Counted from the stretch's first letter, positions 25,919-34,898 are shown. The stretch: DNA of 64,000 bases from Chitinophaga sp. CF418 (GCF_900142925.1 NZ_FRCN01000013.1:255751-319750); one strand, 5' to 3'. Notes: generated from the sequence alone by a model not told the origin. Numbers and translations: made by a program.

Positions 25919-26338
25919 TTATGGGTTTATGAAAATTTTCAATTCGCATTGCGCCATTACCTTTCCATTCAGGGTCACTTTAGCAGCTACCATGGTAGCG
26001 TTGAACACCTGACTTTGTATTTCTGTGGTGGTCTCAATAAAGGAGCCGGCGGGGGGGAACTCAAACACTTCAAAGTCTTTTACGGCTCCAATGAAGCCAA
26101 TGGGAACAGGGGTATTTTCCTGCAGGGCAACATATCCTACGCGGGCGGCCGCAGTTTGCGCCATGTTCTCCAGCAGTCCGGGTGATTTCAGCACGCCATC
26201 CTCCACAAAAAGGTTATCGGCCGCAATCTGCAGGCCGGTACGGGTAATGTTGTCTTTTACTTCCAATATGCCGCTGATCATTACTATCGGTATGCGTTGC
26301 GGTATATATGCTGTAACGTTGTCGGTGTGGATGAACAT
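25919..26338 (-). CDS. Hotdog dehydratase subunit carrying the catalytic Glu (ApeP-like)
   Basis: A 139-residue FabZ-like hotdog domain starting IPQRIPIVMISGI and containing SPGLLENMAQTAAA, whose Glu57 matches the FabZ catalytic Glu. The GHFPG His motif is missing (NLFVEDGVLKSPG). The reciprocal loss in the protein at 15685-16050 (His present, Glu replaced) means that the two chains together make one complete active site, as for the ApeI:ApeP heterodimer of E. coli aryl polyene synthesis. It follows the lipid acyltransferase gene by 9 bp. Confidence 0.8.
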   Translation of the reverse strand: MFIHTDNVTAYIPQRIPIVMISGILEVKDNITRTGLQIAADNLFVEDGVLKSPGLLENMAQTAAARVGYVALQENTPVPIGFIGAVKDFEVFEFPPAGSFIETTTEIQSQVFNATMVAAKVTLNGKVMAQCELKIFINP

Positions 26339-26347
26339 AAAATCTGC

Positions 26348-27238
26348 TTATTTATCTTCCGGTTTTTCCCAAAAATCGTAATAGTTAAACCATTGTTCAG
26401 GATATTTCTTTACCATGGTTTCCAGTTCCTGAACAAAATCCTGAACGGCAGTTTCTACGCCCTGCCTGCGGCGGCCATGATATTCTCTTGGCTGAGTTGC
26501 ATATAAATGATAATGATGGCTGGTTTCCTTAAAAGCAAAAACAAGCGATACGGGCACCCTGAATGTAGCTGCCAGCAGGAATGGTCCTGCCGGAAAGCGG
26601 GCATCTGCCCCCAGAAAGGGTACGGCTACCGTTTTATTGCCTTCCAGGAACCTGTCTGCATGCATACACACCAGTTCCTGGTTACTCAGCGCTTCATTAA
26701 TAGCGTAAATGTGCGACAAATCATCCTTAATAACAATAATATTCACATTACGTTCGCCCGTCACAGATGACAAATACTTCTTGATACGCTCATGCTCACC
26801 ATCAAACATAACAATGTTGATACGCGTTTCCAGGCGGCGGAACAGGTGTCCGGCCACTTCCCAGTTACCCAGGTGGGCGCTAAGCATAATACCGCCTCTG
26901 CCGGCAGCAGTAATTGCCCGCAGGTGATGCTCCCCTTCAAATTCGAAGGTGAATTTGTTCCTGACGCCGGACATGACCACGACCTTATCGATCAGTACCT
27001 GACCGAATACATAATAGTTCCGGTAAACGCTGACCAATGACCGCCACCAGCCATATCCTACCCTGGTATGAAAATATTGAAAAATGGGGCGTGAAGAGCT
27101 GTAGGAAAACAGAAAATAATATGCGGCAACAAACCTTAATAATACATAAGCAGGCAGTACGCCCCCATAACGCAATGTCCCGATAAAAATACTGTACCCC
27201 AGCTTATTTCCTTTGGATTTCCCCTCCCAGGAAGGCAT
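26348..27238 (-). CDS. LpxL/HtrB-like lysophospholipid acyltransferase
   Basis: A 296-residue protein of the lipid A lauroyl acyltransferase fold with an N-terminal hydrophobic anchor and the catalytic H-x4-E motif in SAHLGNWEVAG, plus CMHADRFLEGNKTVAVPFLG, the substrate-pocket motif of the family. Because it is translationally coupled to an ACP gene (stop and start overlap by one base), the likely donor is an ACP-bound acyl chain, here possibly the aryl polyene, and the acceptor a membrane lipid. Acyltransferases of this class recur in aryl polyene clusters. Confidence 0.85.
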   Translation of the reverse strand: MPSWEGKSKGNKLGYSIFIGTLRYGGVLPAYVLLRFVAAYYFLFSYSSSRPIFQYFHTRVGYGWWRSLVSVYRNYYVFGQVLIDKVVVMSGVRNKFTFEFEGEHHLRAITAAGRGGIMLSAHLGNWEVAGHLFRRLETRINIVMFDGEHERIKKYLSSVTGERNVNIIVIKDDLSHIYAINEALSNQELVCMHADRFLEGNKTVAVPFLGADARFPAGPFLLAATFRVPVSLVFAFKETSHHYHLYATQPREYHGRRRQGVETAVQDFVQELETMVKKYPEQWFNYYDFWEKPEDK

Positions 27239-27495
27239 TATACCAGTTCTTTTTGTTTGATACGATCAGCCACGTAGTCGTAAAAATCCTGGAAAGTGGC
27301 TATTCCCTGAAAATCTTCAGGATTTACCTTAAACCCGAAGTTATTTTCAATTACAACTACCAGGTCAATGTAGTCAAGGCTATCCAGGTCAAGGGTAGAC
27401 TTCAGGTTGGCATCAGGCGTTATCTTGTTTCCGTCCGCTTCAAATTCCTCTACCAGGAATGCATTAGTGATTCGTATGATTTCTTGTTTGTCCAT
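27238..27495 (-). CDS. Acyl carrier protein 2 of the pigment cluster
   Basis: An 85-residue acidic ACP with phosphopantetheine Ser39 in TLDLDSLDYIDLVVVIE. It is the first gene of the long pigment operon and is coupled to the LpxL-like acyltransferase gene. Its attachment motif (DSLDYID) differs from the other cluster ACP, suggesting a separate partner set. A 230-bp non-coding stretch with a promoter lies upstream. Confidence 0.9.
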   Translation of the reverse strand: MDKQEIIRITNAFLVEEFEADGNKITPDANLKSTLDLDSLDYIDLVVVIENNFGFKVNPEDFQGIATFQDFYDYVADRIKQKELV

Positions 27496-27654
27496 ATCAG
27501 TGTAACTCTAGGATATAGGTTGAGCTATATACGTGATTATCAGAATTAAAAAGTTCGCTTAGATTGGCTGTTAATCCGGGCCTGTGTACCTTATAATTTT
27601 ACTTCAAATGATAGTTTAGCTGATCAACCTTCCTTATCTCTGTTTTTAGTCCCT

Positions 27655-27662
27655 CAAAGGTA
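27655..27662 (-). promoter_or_regulatory. Candidate -7 element of the long pigment operon
   Basis: TACCTTTG on the minus strand matches TAnnTTTG exactly. It lies in the only sizeable gap (27496-27727) of the cluster. No clear TTTG is present 19-21 bp upstream, so the -33 element is weak or absent. The transcript would have a leader of roughly 150 nt before the ACP start codon. Confidence 0.4.
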
Positions 27663-27727
27663 TAAATATCCGGGCAGATATTAAATATTGCCTCTCTTGT
27701 AGTGTTAAAGTGTTGACAGTTAACTAT

Positions 27728-28951
27728 TTACTTCATCCATTTCTTGACTATCAGGGAAGAATTAGTCCCCCCAAAGCCAAAGGAATTAGACAAAAATATA
27801 TTAAAATCTTTATTAATGGTAGTATTGTTGATATTTAACCTGGTAGCTGCTCCATCAGGATTTTCCAGGTTAATATTCGGTGCAATAAAACCATTCTGCA
27901 TCATCAGCATGGAGTAAACAATTTCACTTGCTCCCGCCATCCAACATTCATGTCCCGTCATCGATTTGGTGGAGCTGACGTAGGGTCTCGATCCGCCAAA
28001 TACCTGGTCGATCGCTGCTGCTTCGCTCGCATCTCCTGCTGGTGTACTGGTAGCGTGCGCGTTGATATATTCGATGTCCTTTGCCTGCAGTCCCGCATCC
28101 TGTAAGGCGATCTGCAGGGAACGCACTGGTCCGTCTATTGTAGGGTTGGAAATATGGGCGCCATTGGAAGAGAAGCCATAACCAATCACCTCCGCCAGGA
28201 TATTAGCTCCCCTGCGCTGGGCTGATTCCAGGCTTTCCAGGATCACAGTTGCCGCACCACCGCTGGGTACCAGTCCGTCACGGTCACGATCAAACGGGCG
28301 GCTGGCTTTTTCAGGCTCATTCTCTCTTACAGAAAATGCCGCGATGGCATCAAAGTTACCCATGGAGTAGATATTGATCTCCTGAGCGCCGCCACATACC
28401 ACACAGTCCTGCATACCGTTACGGATAAACATATAACCCAGTCCAATAGCGTGGGAACCGCTCGCACAGGCCGCACTCACGCTGAAGTTGATCCCCCTCA
28501 GCTTGAAAATGGTGGCCAGGTTCATGTTCACGGTAGAGTTCATGGTCTGGAATACAGAACCGGACCCCACCAACATGGTATCCTTTTTTTCCCGCATAAT
28601 GTCGGTAGCCTCTATCACAGGCTTGGAAGAGCTGTCGTTGCCGAACAGCAATCCTACTTCCGTCTTTTCTATATAGTCCGGATCTATTTTAGCCTGCTCG
28701 AGCGCCTCACGGGTACTCATAAAAGCAAATTCCGCCTGTTCCGGCATCATCATGCGGGCACGGCGGTCAAGCACTCCTTTCAGGTCGGGACGGTCCACAT
28801 ACCCGGTCAAACCGGAACGGTATCCGAAAGCCTTCCTGGCAGGATCCAGTATAATACCGGACTTTCCTTTATATAAAGAATCACGTACCTCCTCCAGGTT
28901 CTTACCTATACAGGAATAAACTCCCAATCCTGTGATCACCACTCTGTTCAT
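27728..28951 (-). CDS. Beta-ketoacyl-ACP synthase (FabB/FabF-like), pigment cluster
   Basis: A ketosynthase with the complete triad: Cys162 in VSAACASGSHAIGLG, His in NAHATSTPAGD, and KSMTGHECWMAGASE. ATG at 28951 (MNRVVITGLG) is chosen because the family begins this way; an in-frame start 20 codons upstream (29011) lies only 12 bp after fabG and cannot be excluded. It is an active elongating enzyme, probably FabB/ApeR-like, and belongs to the first transcription unit with fabG and the tyrosine ammonia-lyase. Confidence 0.85.
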   Translation of the reverse strand: MNRVVITGLGVYSCIGKNLEEVRDSLYKGKSGIILDPARKAFGYRSGLTGYVDRPDLKGVLDRRARMMMPEQAEFAFMSTREALEQAKIDPDYIEKTEVGLLFGNDSSSKPVIEATDIMREKKDTMLVGSGSVFQTMNSTVNMNLATIFKLRGINFSVSAACASGSHAIGLGYMFIRNGMQDCVVCGGAQEINIYSMGNFDAIAAFSVRENEPEKASRPFDRDRDGLVPSGGAATVILESLESAQRRGANILAEVIGYGFSSNGAHISNPTIDGPVRSLQIALQDAGLQAKDIEYINAHATSTPAGDASEAAAIDQVFGGSRPYVSSTKSMTGHECWMAGASEIVYSMLMMQNGFIAPNINLENPDGAATRLNINNTTINKDFNIFLSNSFGFGGTNSSLIVKKWMK

Positions 28952-29023
28952 ATAAATCAATTTGGCCCAGGAATGAGGGTCAGTAACCAGCTTCCTGATA
29001 CTGTCCTTCATTCCTGATTATGG

Positions 29024-29752
29024 TCATGTGTATAGTCCTCCGTTAATCGACAAAACCTCTCCTGTGATGTAAGAGGATGCAGAAGAAGCAAAAAATGCGA
29101 CAGCTTCCGCTACTTCTTCCGGCGTACCAAAACGGTTCATAGGTACCTGCGCAGCCAGTTCTTTCTCATTCAGCTCGGCCGTCATATCCGTTTTGATAAA
29201 ACCAGGAGCTACTGCGTTCACCGTTACACCACGTTTGGCCACTTCCTGAGCCAGCGCTTTAGTGGCGCCAATTACCCCTGCTTTCGCTGCAGAGTAATTT
29301 GTCTGACCGGGAAGACCTTTAATGCCCGACAGGGACACAATATTGATGATACGTCCGTACCGTTTCATCAGCATGTTGTTCAGTACCTGCTTAGTGACGT
29401 TAAAGAAGCCATCCAGACTGATATTCAATACATTCCTCCACTGGTCGCTGTTCATCCAGAACAACAGGTTATCTTCCCGGATACCGGCATTATTCACCAG
29501 TACCTGGATCTGTTTCTCTTTGTTATTTTCTACCCATCCGCCTAATACAGCCTGTACTTCCTCATTATTGCCTACGTTGAACTGCAGCAATTCTCCATCG
29601 CTTCCTTTGGCTTTTACCGCCTCCAGTGTTTCATTGGCCGCAGCTTCATTGCCCTTATAATTGATAATCACATAGTACCCCAACTCCGCCATCTTCACGC
29701 ATATTGCCCTTCCTATTCCTCTGGAGCCACCCGTTATTAAAGCACATTTCAT
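29024..29752 (-). CDS. 3-oxoacyl-ACP reductase (FabG-like, ApeQ-like)
   Basis: A 242-residue short-chain dehydrogenase with the NADPH motif GGSRGIGRAI, the NNAG motif and the catalytic YSAAKAG (Tyr-x3-Lys), preceded by the Ser in IVSLSGIKG. It reduces the beta-keto group after each condensation so that the dehydratase heterodimer can make the double bond. It is located between the ammonia-lyase (20-bp gap) and a ketosynthase. Confidence 0.9.
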   Translation of the reverse strand: MKCALITGGSRGIGRAICVKMAELGYYVIINYKGNEAAANETLEAVKAKGSDGELLQFNVGNNEEVQAVLGGWVENNKEKQIQVLVNNAGIREDNLLFWMNSDQWRNVLNISLDGFFNVTKQVLNNMLMKRYGRIINIVSLSGIKGLPGQTNYSAAKAGVIGATKALAQEVAKRGVTVNAVAPGFIKTDMTAELNEKELAAQVPMNRFGTPEEVAEAVAFFASSASSYITGEVLSINGGLYT

Positions 29753-29772
29753 CCGATAATTGTTTTAGTAGG

Positions 29773-31311
29773 TTACCATGCTATTTCAGGATCATGCTGT
29801 AACAGGTATTCCTTGATCTTTTTAGCGTCTTTATACTTAGGACTGTCCTCAATAAATTTAGGAAAAATTGCCCTTACTTCGCTGTATATGCGGTGTGAGA
29901 AGGATGACAGTTTCTCGTGACAGTTCAGGTAATCAACCGCCTGTAACATCGTCATTACCTGGATCGCCAGCACCTCGTATGCATTCTCAATAACACGGTT
30001 GGTCATTAACGCCGCATTACATCCCATGCTCACAATATCCTGGTTATCATTATTATTGGGGATGCTATGCACATACATCGGGAAGGACAAGGTCTGGTTC
30101 TCGGCCACTGTTGATGTAGCGGTAAACTGAATACCCTGCATACCGAAGTTCAGTCCCAGTTTGCCCAGGTTCATGAATGGCGGGAACTTATGGTTCAGCT
30201 TTTCATTCATCAGGTAGTTCAGCTGTCTTTCAGACAACATGGACAACTTGGTGATCGCGATCTTTACCTTATCCATTTCCAGGGAGATATAATCCCCGTG
30301 GAAGTTACCACCATGAAACACGTTCTCCTGGTGATGGTCTACTACAGGGTTATCACTTACGGAGTTCAGTTCCTGTACTACGATCTTTTCAGCAGCCACC
30401 AGTGTATCGTAAATAGGGCCTAACACCTGTGGTACACAACGCAGGGAATAATATTCCTGTACCTTATCTTTAAAGATCTCTTCTTCCAGTTCTTTATAGA
30501 AATGGTCAGGACGGTGCCTGATCATCTTACTATCTTTCAGTATGTTACGCATGGCGGCCGCCACCTTATTCTGACCTTCATGACGCTTTACAGCATTCAG
30601 TTCCTTGGAAAGATGGTCGTCAAACGCTTCTACCACTTCATTGACCATGGCCGACAGGATGCAGCTCCAACCCAGCAGTTTCTTGGCTTCAATGATATTT
30701 ACCAGGCCGATACCGGTCATAGCTGAAGTACCATTGATCACAGCCAATCCTTCACGGATGTGCACTCCCATAGGCTTGATACCTAACTGGGCAAATACTT
30801 CAGCTGTAGGGCGCAGTACGTTTTCATATACTACTTCTCCCTCCCCTATCAGTATTAGCGCCAGATGGGCCAGCTGTACCAGGTCGCCGCTGGCGCCTAC
30901 GCCACCGTGCTCATATATGCAGGGATAAATGTTCTTATTGATCAGGTCCCGGAGCAGGATCACCACTTCAGGGTGTACACCGGAATGTGCCTGCATGAAG
31001 CTGCTGAGGCGCGCTATCATGAGGCCTTTTGTTAACAGGGGCGGCATATATTTACCGGCTCCTGAGCTATGGCTGCGGATAAGATTGTACTGTAACTGAT
31101 GAGTGTCGCTCTCGCTGATGCGATATTGTGCCATGGGGCCGAAGCCGGTATTGATACCATAAATGAGCTTCTTGGCGGCAAATTTCTTTAAAAACTCAAA
31201 GTTGTGCGTTACTTGCTGTAAAGCAGCTTCCTCCAGGCTCAACTCCTCCCCATTAAATAACACGCGGTACACTTCGTCCAGTGAAAGCACCTTACTCCCT
31301 AAAACAACCAT
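29773..31311 (-). CDS. Tyrosine ammonia-lyase (HAL/PAL/TAL family)
   Basis: A 512-residue aromatic amino acid lyase. The Ala-Ser-Gly triad that cyclises to the MIO electrophile is in GGVGASGDLVQLAHLAL; the catalytic Tyr is in NTGFGPMAQYR; the selectivity segment reads NLIRSHSSGAG, which I recall as nearly identical in the tyrosine-specific F. johnsoniae TAL. The reaction is tyrosine to 4-hydroxycinnamate plus ammonia, the starter unit of flexirubins. No urocanase or other hut gene is nearby, which argues against histidine degradation. It is the first gene of its unit, behind a near-consensus promoter. Confidence 0.88.
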   Translation of the reverse strand: MVVLGSKVLSLDEVYRVLFNGEELSLEEAALQQVTHNFEFLKKFAAKKLIYGINTGFGPMAQYRISESDTHQLQYNLIRSHSSGAGKYMPPLLTKGLMIARLSSFMQAHSGVHPEVVILLRDLINKNIYPCIYEHGGVGASGDLVQLAHLALILIGEGEVVYENVLRPTAEVFAQLGIKPMGVHIREGLAVINGTSAMTGIGLVNIIEAKKLLGWSCILSAMVNEVVEAFDDHLSKELNAVKRHEGQNKVAAAMRNILKDSKMIRHRPDHFYKELEEEIFKDKVQEYYSLRCVPQVLGPIYDTLVAAEKIVVQELNSVSDNPVVDHHQENVFHGGNFHGDYISLEMDKVKIAITKLSMLSERQLNYLMNEKLNHKFPPFMNLGKLGLNFGMQGIQFTATSTVAENQTLSFPMYVHSIPNNNDNQDIVSMGCNAALMTNRVIENAYEVLAIQVMTMLQAVDYLNCHEKLSSFSHRIYSEVRAIFPKFIEDSPKYKDAKKIKEYLLQHDPEIAW

Positions 31312-31350
31312 TATTTTAAATTAAATTATTTGATTATGTAAAAAAGTGCT

Positions 31351-31383
31351 CAAAATTAGCAAAAAACAATTACGAATCACAAA
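31351..31383 (-). promoter_or_regulatory. Near-consensus promoter of the tyrosine ammonia-lyase unit
   Basis: On the minus strand TTTG (31380-31383) and TAATTTTG (31351-31358) are spaced by exactly 21 bp, matching the Bacteroidota consensus. Transcription would begin near 31344, about 33 nt before the ATG at 31311. Confidence 0.65.
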
Positions 31384-31445
31384 TGGGGAACTACGTAATT
31401 TATCGGTATGATAATCATACGTATCTGCCATTTACAATTCGTAAT
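31369..31445. repeat. 77-bp imperfect inverted repeat overlapping the pigment promoter
   Basis: The 18-base outer arms (ATTACGAAT then three variable bases then AAATGG) are inverted copies of each other, with TACGTA in both halves and an inner perfect 15-bp palindrome GTATGATAATCATAC at 31406-31420. The right arm contains the -33 element of the lyase promoter. It could be a terminator for the preceding CorC-type gene, an operator, or a small palindromic repeat element. Confidence 0.6.
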
Positions 31446-31472
31446 CAGACCAGTTCGTTCCACTTAATCAGA

Positions 31473-32774
31473 TCAACCTTCTTCTACCGCATCTTCGGGC
31501 GCTTCCACCAGCACTTTATCTATACGATGGGCGTCCATATCTACAATTTCAAAGGTGAAGCCTCTCCACTCAAATTTTTCCCCGATCTTAGGGATATGCT
31601 CCTGGTGGTGCAGGATAAAACCGGCCATTGTATCAAATTCCTGTTCAAATTCTGCCATCCAGTCTTCCTTGTCAAACCTGGCGAGAAAGTCATAAAAAGG
31701 GATCTGTCCGTCTACCAGGTATGAACCATCCTCCCTGCGCACTATTTCATAGTCGTCATCCTGTCCGGTTTCCGGCATGTCTCCTACAATGGCTTCCAGT
31801 ATATCATTCAGGGTGATCATCCCCAGGAAAGTGCCATATTCATCTACTATAAATGCAGCATGGCTCTGTGTTTCCTTGAATTTTTCCAACACCTGGTAAG
31901 CAGAGTTATTCTCAGGTACAAACAGGGGCTTTTTCATGATGGCCGCCAGCTCATGACCTGTGTTGGCAGCTGCCGTATAAAGGTCCTTGATGGAAATAAT
32001 ACCAAGGATATTGTCAATCACGTCGTCACATACCGGGTATACAGAGTGCGGACTATCCAGGATCTTACTGCGGATAACCGCTTTGGGGTCATTGATGTCC
32101 AGATATACGATATCGGTACGGTGCGTCATGAGAGAGGTGATGTTACGGTCCCCCAGGTGAAACACCCTTTCAATGATCTCCTGTTCGGTCTCCTCAATGG
32201 CGCCCGTGGTAGTACCTTCGTTAATCAGCGCTTTAATCTCTTCTTCCGTGACATTGCTGTCGGTGCTTGGTTTCAGATTGAAGATATTCACCAACATATT
32301 GGTGGATATGGTCAGCAGCCAGATGAACGGATAAGTGACCATAGACACCCATGTCATAGGAGCCGCTGTTTGCCTTGCGATGGCTTCAGGACGGAGTATA
32401 CCCAGGCGCTTGGGTACCAGTTCGCCTATTACCAGCGTAAAATAGGTTACCACCACCACAATAACGGTAATGGCAATACCATCGCTATAAGAACTGAACT
32501 GTGGATAACCGGAAATGTATTCAACCAGGCGTGGTTTGAGGCTGATACCAGATAATATGCCTATTAAAATACTGATAAGTGTGATACCTACCTGGACGGT
32601 GGAGAGAAACCTGTCCGGCTTGCTGGCCAGTTTGAGCGCAGCTTTTGCCTTTTCATCCCCTTTGTTAGCCAGATACTCCAGCCTTGCTTTACGAGCATAT
32701 TCCATGGCGACCTCTGACATTGAGAATAAGCCATTTAGCAAAATAAGGATGAGGATAATGACGACGACTTCCAT
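31473..32774 (-). CDS. CorC/TlyC-type hemolysin family protein (CNNM-like)
   Basis: The 433-residue protein has an N-terminal DUF21/CNNM membrane domain (residues about 1-190), a tandem CBS pair (about 205-330: MTHRTDIVYLDIND, HAAFIVDEYGTFLGMITLNDILEAIVGDM) and a C-terminal CorC_HlyC domain ending FTFEIVDMDAHRIDKVLVE. Family members are linked to magnesium or cobalt efflux and gliding in Bacteroidota; 'hemolysin' is a historical label. It is the last gene of the probable operon running from 36.9 kb. Confidence 0.9.
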   Translation of the reverse strand: MEVVVIILILILLNGLFSMSEVAMEYARKARLEYLANKGDEKAKAALKLASKPDRFLSTVQVGITLISILIGILSGISLKPRLVEYISGYPQFSSYSDGIAITVIVVVVTYFTLVIGELVPKRLGILRPEAIARQTAAPMTWVSMVTYPFIWLLTISTNMLVNIFNLKPSTDSNVTEEEIKALINEGTTTGAIEETEQEIIERVFHLGDRNITSLMTHRTDIVYLDINDPKAVIRSKILDSPHSVYPVCDDVIDNILGIISIKDLYTAAANTGHELAAIMKKPLFVPENNSAYQVLEKFKETQSHAAFIVDEYGTFLGMITLNDILEAIVGDMPETGQDDDYEIVRREDGSYLVDGQIPFYDFLARFDKEDWMAEFEQEFDTMAGFILHHQEHIPKIGEKFEWRGFTFEIVDMDAHRIDKVLVEAPEDAVEEG

Positions 32775-32798
32775 GTTTAAAAGGCTAAAAATAAAGAA

Positions 32799-33530
32799 TT
32801 ATTCAAATATTAAGGTAAGAAATGCTAAAAGCAACCCCGCTGCTATGGCAACTACTTTACGATAGCTCAATTCATGGTGTTTGGTACCGCTTTCGTAGAA
32901 AATAGTGGTAGAAATGTGCAGAAATGCTCCTATCACCAATGCCACGATGTAAGCGGTAATATTGGATATATACGTAGACTGCTGGCCCAGCACAGATGCC
33001 AGTAGCGCTGCAACAGGCGTAACCAGTGAAAAAATGACCAGGATACGCCACAGTTTTCCTCCCCGTTGGTGGGCGTGCATCATTACCGTGATCAGGGTAA
33101 ACGCCTCCGGCAGCTTATGGGCAGCTACCCCTATAACCAGGGAAGCCAGGGCCGCCCGGTCCACAAACTGAAAACCCAGCGGAATGCCTTCCATAAAGGC
33201 ATGGATGGACAATCCCAGCAGCAGGGGAAAGACCTGTACGTGGTGGTGCCCATCTTTCGGAACATGGGTGTGTCCGTGTTCCGTTCCGTGCGACAATGCC
33301 TGCAGTGCTACCTGCAGGAAAAAACCCAATACGATATAGATACCAGCCTTATGACCCAGTTCATGATATACTTCAGGCAACAGGTGCATGATAGTGATTC
33401 CAAACAGGCAGGCGCCGGTAAATGCCAGCATATAGATCGGAAAGTTGGGGGTCACCCTTCTTACCATCATGGGAATTAAACCGCCGCCTAACGTGGCCAG
33501 TAAAATAACTAAAAGAAAGATCCAGTTCAT
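32799..33530 (-). CDS. ZIP family metal transporter
   Basis: The 243-residue, eight-helix membrane protein has ZIP signatures: a His-rich cytoplasmic loop (HGTEHGHTHVPKDGHHHV), the metal-transport helix with SIHAFMEGIPLG and the paired VIGVAAHKLPEAFTLI. It imports zinc or related divalent metal. It overlaps the PAP2 gene by 4 bp and is followed at 24 bp by the CorC-like gene, which may also handle divalent metals. Confidence 0.9.
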   Translation of the reverse strand: MNWIFLLVILLATLGGGLIPMMVRRVTPNFPIYMLAFTGACLFGITIMHLLPEVYHELGHKAGIYIVLGFFLQVALQALSHGTEHGHTHVPKDGHHHVQVFPLLLGLSIHAFMEGIPLGFQFVDRAALASLVIGVAAHKLPEAFTLITVMMHAHQRGGKLWRILVIFSLVTPVAALLASVLGQQSTYISNITAYIVALVIGAFLHISTTIFYESGTKHHELSYRKVVAIAAGLLLAFLTLIFE

Positions 33531-34105
33531 GTTGTTAATTCAGGTTCCAGTCTGATACGCCGCTGAAAGAATCCGGCACTCAGGGTACCTATCATAATAC
33601 CCAGTATACCGCCTCCAATCACATCCAGCGGGTAATGGACGCCTACATACACCTGTGCATAACAGATCAGCGACGCCCAGACAAAAAACAGAGAGGCATA
33701 CAATTTTGAAATATGCCTGAAAGTGAGGAAACAAAAAGTGCTCAGTGCAAAATGATTGGCTGCATGGGAAGAGGTAAAACTACCACTACCGGGGCAATAC
33801 ACTACCAGTACCCTCACAAAATGCTGCATCAGCGGATCCCGGCATGGCCTTAACCGCCCTACAGCCTCTTTGATATGTAAACTGGCCTGATCAGCCAGGC
33901 CAAAAGTAACCAGAAAAAAGACTATCCACCAGAAACCTTTCCAACCGTAATTGATCGTCACAAATAATAGCAGGAAAAGGTACAGCGGCGCCCATACATA
34001 TGGTTCCCTTAACCAGGGCACGATAGCATCCAGTACGGAATTCCGCCACACATTATTGATATAGAAAAAGAGTTTGTAGTCCAGTCTAAGCAGTCTTTCC
34101 AGCAT
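33527..34105 (-). CDS. PAP2-family membrane phosphatase
   Basis: The 192-residue multi-helix protein has all three PAP2 motifs: KEAVGRLRP, SFTSSHAANHF and VYVGVHYPLDVIGG (catalytic His residues in the second and third). Such enzymes dephosphorylate undecaprenyl pyrophosphate or phosphatidic acid at the periplasmic face. It lies beside an LTA-synthase-like gene, so a role in lipid carrier or envelope metabolism is likely. Confidence 0.9.
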   Translation of the reverse strand: MLERLLRLDYKLFFYINNVWRNSVLDAIVPWLREPYVWAPLYLFLLLFVTINYGWKGFWWIVFFLVTFGLADQASLHIKEAVGRLRPCRDPLMQHFVRVLVVYCPGSGSFTSSHAANHFALSTFCFLTFRHISKLYASLFFVWASLICYAQVYVGVHYPLDVIGGGILGIMIGTLSAGFFQRRIRLEPELTT

Positions 34106-34107
34106 GG

Positions 34108-34875
34108 CTAGTGTTTTGTAGCAATAATGATCAGTCTTGGCGAATGCTGTTCATCGTAACTATTGAAATGATAGTCTCCAAAGATATCTGTTATTTGTAA
34201 ACCCTGGTGGGCGAACATTTCCTCAAAATCGTGGAGGGTAAAGGCGCTTACATTCTCGGTAAATGTCGTCCGGTATAAGCGGGAACGATCCAGGATATTG
34301 ATCTGCTTCTGGAATTTCCCATCATTCATCTCCCGGGCAATATCGAACACCACCTCCCCTTTCTCTTTCACCTCAAAAGGCACCAGGTTGGCCTTCACAT
34401 ATGGACTGTTCAGATAGTCCAGCACCAGACATCCTCCCGGTTTCAGGGCATTCCGCATGGTGCGCAATGCATTCTCGTTCTCCCTTTCTGTATCAAAATA
34501 ACCAAAGCTGGTAAAAAAGTTAAATACAAGATCAAAATAGTTCACTCTAAAGGGCAGGCGCATATCATGCTGGTAAAAGCTGAGATGGTCATTTTCCTGT
34601 TTTTGGGCAATGTTAATGCTGCGGATGGAAAGATCTATACCTGTGACCGTATAACCCTTTGACGCCAGGTAACTGGAATGGCGGCCGGTACCACAGGCTA
34701 CATCCAGCATGGTAGCATTAGCAGGCGGACGCAGATAGTTCAACAGCTTGTCTATAAAAGTTGCTGCTTCTGCATTATCCCTGTTGTTGTACAACAGGTG
34801 ATAGTAAGGAGAATTGAACCAATCTTTAAACCATTGTTTTTGTATTTCCACTGCTAATTCATTAAAAACTTCCAT
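34108..34875 (-). CDS. Class I SAM-dependent methyltransferase
   Basis: A 255-residue methyltransferase with the SAM motif MLDVACGTGRHSSYLASKGYTVTGIDLS and the post-I/III motifs FNFFTSFGYF and LKPGGCLVLDYLN. The substrate is unknown. It is spaced 2 bp from the PAP2 gene and 23 bp from the LTA-synthase-like gene, so it is presumably an accessory gene of that operon. Confidence 0.85.
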   Translation of the reverse strand: MEVFNELAVEIQKQWFKDWFNSPYYHLLYNNRDNAEAATFIDKLLNYLRPPANATMLDVACGTGRHSSYLASKGYTVTGIDLSIRSINIAQKQENDHLSFYQHDMRLPFRVNYFDLVFNFFTSFGYFDTERENENALRTMRNALKPGGCLVLDYLNSPYVKANLVPFEVKEKGEVVFDIAREMNDGKFQKQINILDRSRLYRTTFTENVSAFTLHDFEEMFAHQGLQITDIFGDYHFNSYDEQHSPRLIIIATKH

Positions 34876-34898
34876 GATCAGATGAACGCCCCAAAGCT

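Noticed and set aside
18046..28951. DarB-type KAS III among the ketosynthases
   Set aside because: The complete ones have Cys-His-His triads of the FabB/FabF type, and the others lack the Cys; none shows the KAS III Cys-His-Asn pattern.
29773..31311. Histidine ammonia-lyase (hutH) annotation
   Set aside because: No hut genes are nearby, the selectivity segment resembles the tyrosine-specific F. johnsoniae enzyme, and the cluster needs 4-hydroxycinnamate.
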